From Bact-19 sp038319215 (GTDB taxonomy: Bacteria > Bacteroidota > Bacteroidia > Bacteroidales > ML635J-15): a stretch of DNA of 23,498 nucleotides. Positions 6,250 to 13,509 of the stretch are shown in pieces. The DNA lies in contig JBBQCZ010000049.1 in NCBI GenBank assembly GCA_038319215.1, positions 1 through 23,498 of the forward strand. Direction: 5' to 3'. Under the pieces are notes generated by a model, which was not told the origin of the DNA, searched no databases, and worked only from the letters and a program-made list of their open reading frames with translations. The translations under genes were made by a program, and so were the position numbers. Numbering within the stretch: the stretch's first letter is position 1; each line of letters starts with the position of its first letter.

Positions 6250-7261
6250 AAGCGTTTTAATTATTGGTGGAGGTCCTGCAGGACTAGAGGCTGCATATAA
6301 TCTAGCTATAAATGGCTATAAAGCTATAATATTAGAAAAGGAGAATGAAATTGGTGGAAACATTAAAAAATGGGTGAAGCTTTTCCCAGATTTTGGTGAT
6401 GCCGCAGAAGTTAGAAAAATATTTACCGAAAAAGTAAAACATGGTAACATCGAAATTCATACAGATGTAGAAATCTCAAAATTATATAGCGAGAACAACA
6501 AATGGTTTGCAAAAAATGGTAGCGAAGTTACATATTCGGCTGATGCAGCTCTTATGGCAACAGGCTTTGAGGCTTTCGATGCAAGAAGAAAAGAAGAACT
6601 TGGATATGGAATTTACGACAATGTAATTACTTCCATCGATTTTGAGGAAATGTATAAGACTGGCGAAATTCTCACTGCCCAAGGTACAATTCCAAAAAGA
6701 ATAGCATTTTTAAACTGTGTGGGTAGTCGTGACGAAAAAGTGGGAAACCATTATTGCTCACGTGTTTGTTGCATAAACGCTGTTAAGCAAGCTACCGAAT
6801 TCAAAGAACTTGTTCCCGATGCCGAAGCATATTGTTTTTATATGGATATGAGAATGGCTGGTCAGTTTTACGAAGAGCTTTATCGTAAATCTCAAGAAAA
6901 ACACAATGTCAATTATATAAGAGGAAGAATTTCTGAAGCTGCTGCAACAATTGATAAGCGAATTCAAATCAAGGCAGAGGACACGCTATCTGCACTACCA
7001 ATGAAAATGACAGTTGACATTTTAGTATTAATGGTAGGAATAGAATCATCAGCATCTACAACAGAACTAAGCAGACAAAATGACATTGTTGGAGAATATG
7101 GATTCGCCAAGAGTTTGGGATTATACACATCTGATAATTTAACAAAAAAAGCTGGATTATTCTTGGCTGGCTCTTGCAAAAGACCTCTAACATTACCCGA
7201 AACTGTTGCCGATGCTAGATCTGCTGCTGTTCAAATTTTAAATTATTTAAAACTGAACTAA
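6239..7261 (+). CDS. Short HdrA/QmoA-like FAD protein
   Basis: This 340-residue flavoprotein has an N-terminal FAD/Rossmann motif (GGGPAG at 10-15, acidic residue E33 closing the second strand), the HdrA-type cysteine set C160, C173, C177-C178 in a CVGSRD...YCSRVCC context, and the C-terminal FAD segment AGLFLAGSCKRPLTLPET. It lacks the ferredoxin and extra Fe-S domains of full methanogen HdrA (about 650 residues), so it resembles QmoA or the short HdrA of sulfur-metabolising bacteria. The ATG at 6239 lies inside the end of the HdrB-like gene; a TTG two codons earlier is less likely. The stop overlaps the next start as TAATG. Its likely role is to relay electrons between a soluble donor and the Fe-S subunits; bifurcation is not established. 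Confidence 0.88.
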   Translation: MENKSVLIIGGGPAGLEAAYNLAINGYKAIILEKENEIGGNIKKWVKLFPDFGDAAEVRKIFTEKVKHGNIEIHTDVEISKLYSENNKWFAKNGSEVTYSADAALMATGFEAFDARRKEELGYGIYDNVITSIDFEEMYKTGEILTAQGTIPKRIAFLNCVGSRDEKVGNHYCSRVCCINAVKQATEFKELVPDAEAYCFYMDMRMAGQFYEELYRKSQEKHNVNYIRGRISEAAATIDKRIQIKAEDTLSALPMKMTVDILVLMVGIESSASTTELSRQNDIVGEYGFAKSLGLYTSDNLTKKAGLFLAGSCKRPLTLPETVADARSAAVQILNYLKLN

Positions 7262-7611
7262 TGAAAAACTGGGGATTCAAAATATCAAAACCTAGATCAA
7301 TTGATTTTGATACTGCCGATTTAGCAGAATATTCAAAGTTAGTCGAAAAAGTGCCTTCTGCAAAAAGATGCCTTATGTGCGGTGCATGTACGGCAACTTG
7401 CTCGGCTGGAAATCATACAAATTTCAATTTCAGATTTTCACATTTAATGTATCGTCGCGGTCAGTTTGAAGGATTAGCAGAAGAACTCGACAAATGTATG
7501 CTTTGTGGAAAATGCAAAATGGTTTGTCCTAGAGGTGTTAACACCAGAGCCATTATATATAATATGAGAATATTTTTGAATGATATGAATTATAAAAATA
7601 TTGAATCATGA
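7261..7611 (+). CDS. Small HdrC-like protein with two 4Fe-4S clusters
   Basis: The 116-residue protein is almost only two 4Fe-4S motifs: C37-x2-C40-x2-C43-x3-C47 followed by Ser instead of the usual Pro, and C79-x2-C82-x2-C85-x3-C89-P. It is a second HdrC-type subunit in the same operon. It is translationally coupled at both ends: the start shares one base with the preceding stop, and the end overlaps the next start as ATGA. This arrangement suggests a fixed stoichiometry with the flavoprotein and the membrane subunit. Confidence 0.85.
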   Translation: MKNWGFKISKPRSIDFDTADLAEYSKLVEKVPSAKRCLMCGACTATCSAGNHTNFNFRFSHLMYRRGQFEGLAEELDKCMLCGKCKMVCPRGVNTRAIIYNMRIFLNDMNYKNIES

Positions 7612-9437
7612 ATTTCCATCCGTTTATATTACCTTTTTCTGCGGGAGCAATATTTTTGTTTGCTGTAATAATTTACAAATTTGCAAAATGGTTTCGGAAT
7701 CTTGACCGAAAACAATTGTACTTTGTAAATAAAAACTTCTTTAGTTTTAAAACTATCGAAGCTATTGGAGAAACTTTCCGCGAAGCTTTACTACACAGAA
7801 ATATTTATAAGAAAAATCCATTGCTGGGATACATGCACATGAGCTTAGCATTTGGTTGGTTTTTACTTATTGTAGTTGGCAAAACCGAATCATCATTTTA
7901 TGCAGGTACATTTTTCGAGGAACCATGGCTTGCAATATTCTTTAAATATTTCGCGAAAGAGCAACATAGTTATTTTATGGCTGCTGAGTTTTCATTTGTA
8001 ATGGACTTATTACTACTTATTGTGCTTAGTGGAGTAGCTTTGGCATTAACAAAAAGACTGAGGTCAAGTTTTCTCGGCATGAAGAAAGCTACAAAACACA
8101 GCAAATTTGATCGAATTGCATTGGCTTCACTTTGGTGGATTTTCCCGCTACGCCTACTTGCCGAAAGTACAACTGCAGCTGTTGCCGGAAATGGAGATTT
8201 TTTAACAGGAACTGTAGGTAATTTATTATCAGGCTTACCTGTTGCAGCTCTCGAGTTACCAATGTGGTGGGCTTATTCGATTATGTTATGTGCATTTTTT
8301 GTCAGTTTACCATTTTCGAGATACATGCACATCCCTACCGAAGTTGCTTTAATATTTTTACGTAAATGGGGCGCAACTGCCGGTGAGCAATATTCAGGAA
8401 TGACAGATGTAGAGTTAAATGCATGTTCACGTTGCGGAATTTGCATCGATGCTTGTCAATTAAACTTTGCTGCAGATATTAATCACGTACAATCAGTTTA
8501 CTTTATTCGCGACACACGATATAATAATTTAACAGACGAAGTAGCCAACAATTGTCTTATGTGTGGCAGATGCGTTGAAGCTTGTCCTGTAGGATTAGAA
8601 TTAACTCTTATCCGTCAGCAATTAAGAAACAAAGCCGAGGTTCCTGGAAAGCATTACTTCGATTATAGTAAAGCTGAGGAATTTAAAAATAAAAAAACAG
8701 ATGTTGTCTATTTTGCTGGCTGTATGTCGCATTTAACACCATCGATTATTATTGCTATGAAGAAAATCTTTAACGAAGCCAGCGAAAATTTCTGGTTTAT
8801 GGACGAAGAAAACGGAATGTGTTGTGGTCGTCCTATGCGTCAGCAAGGTTTTGTTCAGCAATCAAAAGACCTAATTAGCAAAAACATGCGACTTATTGCA
8901 TCATCAGGTGCAAAAATGATGGTTACCTCCTGCCCTATTTGTTACAAATCATTTACCGAAGAATACGTTTTAGATATTCCAGTTTTACATCATAGCGAAT
9001 ACATAAAAATGCTACTCGACAAAAAGCGAATATCTGTTAAAAAGACTGAGTTGAGCATGGTTTTTCACGATCCATGTGAACTGGGAAGAGGTTCTGGAAT
9101 TTATGAACAACCTAGAGATGTCCTAAAACAAACTGGCGACCTTAAATCTTGCGAATTTGAAAAAGAAAACGCACTTTGCTGTGGAGGAAGCTTGTCAAAT
9201 GCAGTAATCGAACTAAGTACTCAGACGAAGATTAGAGATCATGCTCTTGAGGTTCTTACAAAATCAAATCCTGACATATTAGCAACAGCTTGTCCACTGT
9301 GTAAAAAATCTTTTATACATGGAAATAAAGCAAAAGTTATGGATATAGCAGAAATTGTCGCAGATTGTTTAAATTTGCAGAATCAAAAAGACAATAAAAA
9401 GTTGCAAAATAAAACAGAAATAATAGAAATAACATAA
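7608..9437 (+). CDS. Membrane-anchored 4Fe-4S/CCG oxidoreductase (DsrMK/HmeCD/FadF-like fusion)
   Basis: This 609-residue protein joins a membrane module to an Fe-S module. The first ~250 residues hold about five hydrophobic segments (near 8-28, 74-94, 125-147, 168-186 and 215-238) with His77, His120 and His241 as possible heme b ligands, as in NarI/DsrM-type quinone-reacting subunits. Two 4Fe-4S motifs follow (C273/276/279/283 and C316/319/322/326-P). Two canonical CCG motifs come next: C372, C405-C406-G407, C442-P-I-C445; and C490, C524-C525-G526, C562-P-L-C565. The order matches fused DsrM-DsrK-like or Bacillus FadF-like proteins that exchange electrons with quinone. It probably anchors the preceding soluble subunits to the inner membrane. 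Only 24 nt separate it from the acyltransferase gene. Confidence 0.88.
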   Translation: MNFHPFILPFSAGAIFLFAVIIYKFAKWFRNLDRKQLYFVNKNFFSFKTIEAIGETFREALLHRNIYKKNPLLGYMHMSLAFGWFLLIVVGKTESSFYAGTFFEEPWLAIFFKYFAKEQHSYFMAAEFSFVMDLLLLIVLSGVALALTKRLRSSFLGMKKATKHSKFDRIALASLWWIFPLRLLAESTTAAVAGNGDFLTGTVGNLLSGLPVAALELPMWWAYSIMLCAFFVSLPFSRYMHIPTEVALIFLRKWGATAGEQYSGMTDVELNACSRCGICIDACQLNFAADINHVQSVYFIRDTRYNNLTDEVANNCLMCGRCVEACPVGLELTLIRQQLRNKAEVPGKHYFDYSKAEEFKNKKTDVVYFAGCMSHLTPSIIIAMKKIFNEASENFWFMDEENGMCCGRPMRQQGFVQQSKDLISKNMRLIASSGAKMMVTSCPICYKSFTEEYVLDIPVLHHSEYIKMLLDKKRISVKKTELSMVFHDPCELGRGSGIYEQPRDVLKQTGDLKSCEFEKENALCCGGSLSNAVIELSTQTKIRDHALEVLTKSNPDILATACPLCKKSFIHGNKAKVMDIAEIVADCLNLQNQKDNKKLQNKTEIIEIT

Positions 9438-9461
9438 TTAAAAACAATAAAAAAAACTATC

Positions 9462-10724
9462 ATGGTAGATATTTTTGACAGACTTAAAGACGCATTGGGA
9501 CCACTAGGTCAGTATCAGCAAAAAGCTGAAGGTTATTTTATGTTTCCTGAACTTGAAGGTGAAATAAATCCAAGAATGACATTTCGTGGCAAAACTGTTT
9601 TAAACTGGAGTTTAAACAATTATCTCGGTTTGGCAAACCATCCTGAAGTTAGAAAAGCTGACGCGGATGCAGCTGCTCAATTTGGTATGGCTTATCCAAT
9701 GGGTGCAAGAATGATGTCTGGCCAAACCAAATATCATGCAGAGCTTGAAACAAAACTAGCTTCTTTTGTAAAAAGAGAATCTGCATATCTTCTTAATTTT
9801 GGATATCAAGGAATGGTTTCTATAATCGATTCATTGGTTACAAGAAAAGATGTAATCGTTTATGATTCAGAATCTCACGCTTGTATTATGGATGGTATTT
9901 TCCTCCACAAATCAAAGGGTGGTAAGAGTTTTGTATTTCCTCATAACGACATCGAGCGTTGTGCTAAAATGCTAAAATTTGCAACAAAAAATGCTGAAGA
10001 AAATGGTGGTGGTGTATTAGTAATCACAGAAGGCGTTTTTGGAATGGCTGGCGACTTAGGTAATTTGCCAGAAATCGTTAAACTAAAAAAAGATTTCAAT
10101 TTCAGATTAATGATTGATGATGCTCACGGATTTGGTACTATGGGAAAAACTGGTGCTGGAACTGACGAACATTTTGATGTACAAAAAGATGTTGACATTT
10201 ATTTCTCGACTTTTGCAAAAGCAATGGCAGGAATTGGTGCATTTGTAGCAGCAGATAAATTTGTTGTTGACTCTTTAAAATATAATATGCGTTCGCAGAT
10301 TTTTGCAAAATCATTACCAATGCCTATGGTAATTGGAGCTTTAAAGCGTTTAGACATGTTGCAAAACCAGCCAGAGCACAAAAACAACCTCTGGAAAATT
10401 GCTAATGCATTGCAAAAAGGACTAAGAGAAAATGGCTTCGATATCGGAAATACACAATCACCAGTAACTCCTGTCTATTTTAGCGGTTCTGTTCCAGAAG
10501 GTACAAATGTTGTGATAGATTTAAGAGAAAACCATAATATTTTCTGCTCAATTGTAGTTTATCCTGTTATTCCAAAAGATGTATTAATGCTTAGAGTAAT
10601 TCCGACTGCTGTTCATACTTTGGAAGATGTAAATGAAACAATTGAAGTTTTCAAAAAAATTAAAATTAATTTAGCAGCCGGCAAATACAATACAGCCGAA
10701 ATGCAGTCAATGAAAATTGGATAA
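9462..10724 (+). CDS. PLP-dependent alpha-oxoamine synthase, probable cysteate (or serine) acyltransferase
   Basis: Enzymes of this family condense an amino acid with an acyl thioester, releasing CO2 and giving a 3-keto amine. The 420-residue protein has the family's PLP residues: His139 stacking on the ring, D219-D-A-H222-G for pyridine nitrogen and phenolic oxygen, and Lys253 in STFAKAMAG for the Schiff base. It most resembles serine palmitoyltransferase and 2-amino-3-ketobutyrate CoA ligase. No threonine dehydrogenase lies next to it. Instead a cysteate-synthase-like gene and a short-chain dehydrogenase follow, so cysteate acyltransferase of the sulfonolipid (capnine) pathway is the best fit. 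Serine palmitoyltransferase of sphingolipid synthesis is the main alternative. No terminator or promoter is visible in the 24-nt gap to the Hdr-like genes. Confidence 0.8.
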   Translation: MVDIFDRLKDALGPLGQYQQKAEGYFMFPELEGEINPRMTFRGKTVLNWSLNNYLGLANHPEVRKADADAAAQFGMAYPMGARMMSGQTKYHAELETKLASFVKRESAYLLNFGYQGMVSIIDSLVTRKDVIVYDSESHACIMDGIFLHKSKGGKSFVFPHNDIERCAKMLKFATKNAEENGGGVLVITEGVFGMAGDLGNLPEIVKLKKDFNFRLMIDDAHGFGTMGKTGAGTDEHFDVQKDVDIYFSTFAKAMAGIGAFVAADKFVVDSLKYNMRSQIFAKSLPMPMVIGALKRLDMLQNQPEHKNNLWKIANALQKGLRENGFDIGNTQSPVTPVYFSGSVPEGTNVVIDLRENHNIFCSIVVYPVIPKDVLMLRVIPTAVHTLEDVNETIEVFKKIKINLAAGKYNTAEMQSMKIG

Positions 10725-10775
10725 TATTAATTTTCATTATCATAAATTACAAATGATGATGAAAATATTTATACT

Positions 10776-10818
10776 GGAACGGAGAGTTGTCTTTAACGAA
10801 TAACAACTGCTTCGTTCC
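10776..10818 (+). other. Two-part stem-loop between acyltransferase and cysteate-synthase-like genes
   Basis: GGAACG (10776-10781) pairs with CGTTCC (10813-10818). After an internal loop, AGTTGT (10785-10790) pairs with ACAACT (10803-10808) around a 12-nt loop. Only TTAAATTTAAAA follows, not a true T-run, so it is a weak terminator, a processing site or an attenuator in the 114-nt gap. The next start codon is 20 nt downstream. Confidence 0.5.
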
Positions 10819-10838
10819 TTAAATTTAAAAATATAGAC

Positions 10839-12155
10839 ATGAAAGAGAACAAATATTATTTAAAATGCGTAAAGTGTGATCATATTACAGTCGATTTTGG
10901 AGCATGGTTCGATCAGAATCAAATTTGCCCAGAATGCGGTAGTAAACACTCCGAAGTTTGGTATAATAGCGATTATAAAGAGCTCCCTCTTATTATGAAG
11001 GGAAACCCTGAAAGTTTCTGGCAATATTTTTATTACCTACCATTATCGAAAAGAGAAAATATCGTTTCAAGAAACGAAGGAGCGGTGGATCTTCAGCAAT
11101 GGTGGTTTCTTGAAGATTTTGCAAAACAAGAATATGGTCTAGATATCGAAGTTCAGGTTTATCGAAATGATTTAAATGGTGGAACTGGAACATTTAAAGA
11201 TGTAGCAGCTTCACTGGCTGCAAGTATTTTTAAAGAAAATGACGTTAAACAATATTGTGTTGCTTCAACAGGAAATACTGCTACTGCATACTCAAGATAC
11301 TTATCAATTGCAGGAATTAACTGTTCTGTTTTTATTCCAAACAATGCACTTAAGGCTTCTGAAGCCGTAATCAGTGCTTATGGACAAAGAGTTTTTAGAG
11401 TTAAAGGAGATTACGCTAAAGCAAAAGAAATTGCTGCTGCATATTCAAAAAAACACAATGTTTTAATTTCTTCAGGGAATATTGATCCAATTCGTGTAGA
11501 AGCTAAAAAAACTATGGTTTTCGAATGGTTACGACAAATTGATAGAATGCCTGATGTTTACATTCAAGCTATTAGTGGAGGGACAGGGCCAATCGCTATT
11601 GACAAAGGAATTAGAGAAATTAAGTCTGTTTATCCAGATTTAAAAAATCCAAGATTTATTATGGTTCAGCCAGACGGTTGTGATCCAATGGTTCAAGCAT
11701 GGGAAAAAGCAGTTATTAACGAATTCCCTGAAGGTTACGAAAATGAATATCCAATTATTGATAATCCGCAAACTGAAGTTCCAACTCTGGCTACCGGAAA
11801 TCCTGCAACATATCCAATTGTTGCAAAATTAGTTAAAGAGTCTGATGGTTCATTTATCAGAATGAAAGAATCAAAATTAGTACCTATTGGTAAACTTATT
11901 GCGTATGAACGCAAAGTTATTCTTGGTCCAGCTTCAGCAGTTTGTGTAGCAGGTTTTTTCGAAGCATTGAAAAAAGGTTTAATTAAAAATGGAGAAACGG
12001 TACTTCTTAACACTGGCGAAGGCGTTCGACGTGCTCCTGACTTTGTTGACCAAATGATTTACACAACTAAGCACGTGGACAATGTTGACCAATGCGAACC
12101 TCATTTAATTGACGATTTTAGAAAACAACTTTGGGAAGACGCTTTGGCAGACTAA
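10839..12155 (+). CDS. Threonine-synthase-fold PLP enzyme, probable cysteate synthase
   Basis: Fold-type II PLP enzymes of this group replace a phosphate on a serine- or homoserine-derived substrate. The 438-residue protein has an N-terminal zinc ribbon (C10-x2-C13 and C30-x2-C33), the PLP lysine Lys120 in GGTGTFKD, the STGNTA loop at 143-148, the SGGTG phosphate-binding loop at 246-250, and NTGEG at 391-395. By sequence alone it could be threonine synthase. Cysteate synthase, which makes L-cysteate from O-phosphoserine and sulfite, is a known offshoot of the threonine synthase family (Methanosarcina coenzyme M pathway). Here the gene sits between an acyltransferase and a reductase of sphingolipid type, and no homoserine dehydrogenase or kinase gene is near. 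This makes cysteate synthase feeding sulfonolipid synthesis the better call. Confidence 0.75.
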   Translation: MKENKYYLKCVKCDHITVDFGAWFDQNQICPECGSKHSEVWYNSDYKELPLIMKGNPESFWQYFYYLPLSKRENIVSRNEGAVDLQQWWFLEDFAKQEYGLDIEVQVYRNDLNGGTGTFKDVAASLAASIFKENDVKQYCVASTGNTATAYSRYLSIAGINCSVFIPNNALKASEAVISAYGQRVFRVKGDYAKAKEIAAAYSKKHNVLISSGNIDPIRVEAKKTMVFEWLRQIDRMPDVYIQAISGGTGPIAIDKGIREIKSVYPDLKNPRFIMVQPDGCDPMVQAWEKAVINEFPEGYENEYPIIDNPQTEVPTLATGNPATYPIVAKLVKESDGSFIRMKESKLVPIGKLIAYERKVILGPASAVCVAGFFEALKKGLIKNGETVLLNTGEGVRRAPDFVDQMIYTTKHVDNVDQCEPHLIDDFRKQLWEDALAD

Positions 12156-12161
12156 AAGGCA

Positions 12162-12239
12162 CACTTCGGCTTTCGCCGCGGCGCACCGAACCTTGCTAGA
12201 GGTGAGCTCAACGTGGTACACTGAGCCATTGCCGAAGTG
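12162..12239. repeat. GC-rich intergenic inverted repeat, REP-like
   Basis: CACTTCGGC (12162-12170) and GCCGAAGTG (12231-12239) are perfect 9-bp arms, with GC-rich sequence between them including TTTCGCCGCGGCGC and ACTGAGCCATTGCCGAAGTG. The latter resembles the widespread ACTGAGCnnGTCGAAGTG type of environmental repeat. It fills the 149-nt gap between the cysteate-synthase-like gene and the dehydrogenase and differs sharply in composition from its AT-rich surroundings. Confidence 0.55.
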
Positions 12240-12304
12240 AAGTTAATCAGTGGCCCCAAAGCATGGGATGTGCATTCTGCAAAATATTTATTATTTGAAA
12301 TTCT

Positions 12305-13102
12305 ATGATAGCAATTGATAACAAAACAATTTGGATAACGGGAGCTTCTTCGGGTATTGGAGAAGCTTGCGCTTACCTTTTTGCGAAAGAAAATGCGAAT
12401 CTTATTCTTACGGCTCTCGAAGCGGATAAATTGGAGAACGTAAAGCAAAAATGTTTGAGTTTTGGAGGTAAATGTGAAATTCTCCCATACGATTTGTCTG
12501 ATATTGACGGATTAGAAATTTTAGTTGAGAAAGCCTTAGCATTTTTTGGAAATATTGACATTATGTACAATAATGCTGGCATTAGTCAAAGGGGTTTAGC
12601 TGGTGACACTTTATTTTCTGTCGATCGTAAAATAATGGATGTAAATTTCTTTGCTCCAGTTAAAATCACCAAGCTATTATTGCCTAAAATGCTACAAAAC
12701 GGTGGCGGAACAATTGCTGTCACAACAAGTATTTCTGGAAGATTTGGGTTTCCTCTCCGCTCAGCTTATTCGTCATCCAAACACGCATTATATGGATTTT
12801 TCGAGACTCTGCATGCCGAATATTACGACAAAAATATTAGAGTTGTGATTATTTGCCCTGGTAGAGTTCAAACAAATATTTCGTTTTATGCTCTCGAAAA
12901 AGATGGGAAACAGCATTCAAAACTAGATGCCGGTCAGGCAGGTGGAATAACTACCGAAGCTGCTGCAAAAAAAATAGTTAATGCAATAAAAAAACAAAAA
13001 CCAGAAGTTCTGGTTGGAAGCAAGGAATTACTTATGGTTTACATTAAGAGATTTTTCCCTAATTTATCGAGAAAAATGGTTCGTAAAATTAAACCCGAGT
13101 AA
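12305..13102 (+). CDS. Short-chain dehydrogenase, probable 3-keto sulfonolipid base reductase
   Basis: Classical SDR enzymes use NAD(P)H to reduce a ketone. The 265-residue protein has the cofactor motif TGASSGIG (12-19), NNAG (89-92), and the catalytic Ser142, Tyr155 and Lys159 (Y-x3-K). The C-terminus is basic and partly hydrophobic (KELLMVYIKRFFPNLSRKMVRK), as in membrane-associated SDRs such as 3-ketodihydrosphingosine reductase. After the acyltransferase forms a 3-keto product, a reductase of this type is the next step to capnine (or sphinganine). The gene follows the cysteate-synthase-like gene on the same strand after a repeat-containing gap. Substrate assignment is from context; many SDRs look alike. 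Confidence 0.75.
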   Translation: MIAIDNKTIWITGASSGIGEACAYLFAKENANLILTALEADKLENVKQKCLSFGGKCEILPYDLSDIDGLEILVEKALAFFGNIDIMYNNAGISQRGLAGDTLFSVDRKIMDVNFFAPVKITKLLLPKMLQNGGGTIAVTTSISGRFGFPLRSAYSSSKHALYGFFETLHAEYYDKNIRVVIICPGRVQTNISFYALEKDGKQHSKLDAGQAGGITTEAAAKKIVNAIKKQKPEVLVGSKELLMVYIKRFFPNLSRKMVRKIKPE

Positions 13103-13116
13103 ATGGGGAATAGTAA

Positions 13117-13280
13117 GTGGGAAGTAAGAAGTAAGAGGTAAGAAGTAAGAAGTGGGAAGTAAGAGGTAAGAAGTAAGAGGTAAGAGGTAAGAAGTGGGAA
13201 GTAAGAAGTAAGAGGTAAGAAGTAAGAGGTAAGAAGTAAGAGGTAAGAAGTAAGAGGTAAGAAGTAAGAGGTAAGAGGTG
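13117..13280. repeat. Heptad tandem repeat, 23 full units
   Basis: Twenty-three perfect-length 7-bp units occupy 13117-13277, followed by a partial GTG. All units are GTAAGAA, GTAAGAG or GTGGGAA. GTGGGAA appears at units 1, 6 and 12. From unit 13 to 22 GTAAGAA and GTAAGAG alternate strictly, giving a 14-bp higher-order period. One strand is purine-rich (A/G with regular T). The array starts 14 nt after the dehydrogenase stop and encodes nothing evident. Confidence 0.95.
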
Positions 13281-13313
13281 AACTGATGAATCCCGATAAA
13301 ATCCCGAACCTTT

Positions 13314-13419
13314 GGTTCTAGGATCCTCGGGAAAAACGGGACAGAAATTTCTGTATTTTATCGCTTTCTTAAAACAAGATTTCTAGAAATTTCTTGTTTT
13401 AACGAGGATCTTTAGAACC
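13314..13419. repeat. Large imperfect hairpin with two internal palindromes
   Basis: GGTTCTAGGATCCTCG (13314-13329) pairs imperfectly with CGAGGATCTTTAGAACC (13403-13419). Inside lie the perfect 14-bp palindrome ACAGAAATTTCTGT (13341-13354) and the hairpin AAAACAAGA (13371-13379)/TCTTGTTTT (13392-13400). The result is a branched, cruciform-capable element without coding potential. It looks like a non-autonomous repeat rather than a terminator. Confidence 0.6.
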
Positions 13420-13434
13420 CTCGCTCGCGGGGCT

Positions 13435-13475
13435 CGAAGAATTACATCCGACCAAAAGGCGGATTTTATTCTTCG
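13435..13475. repeat. Second hairpin of the repeat cluster
   Basis: CGAAGAAT (13435-13442) pairs with ATTCTTCG (13468-13475) and ATCCG (13446-13450) with CGGAT (13460-13464) around ACCAAAAGG. It adjoins the large hairpin and ends 34 nt before the VOC gene. No T-run follows. The stretch 13281-13313 and 13476-13509 shows nothing else definite. Confidence 0.55.
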
Positions 13476-13509
13476 GGACCGCAGAACCGATGAACAAATA
13501 AACTAATAA

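Noticed and set aside
5111..7179. Several antisense open frames of 66 to 95 residues within the Hdr-like operon
   Set aside because: They are shadows of strongly supported sense genes with full cysteine motifs, and none has a recognisable domain.
12152..12582. Minus-strand open frames of 98 and 69 residues
   Set aside because: They are antisense to the dehydrogenase start and the GC-rich repeat. No recognisable motif or start signal is present.
9462..13102. Threonine/glycine catabolism (ketobutyrate ligase plus dehydrogenase) or threonine biosynthesis
   Set aside because: The dehydrogenase is a classical short SDR, not a threonine dehydrogenase, and no homoserine dehydrogenase or kinase gene lies nearby. 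The set fits sulfonolipid synthesis better, though enzyme-level proof is missing.
13117..13280. Possible CRISPR or coding repeat
   Set aside because: The unit is 7 bp and contiguous, with no spacers, and no start codon or conserved frame is associated.
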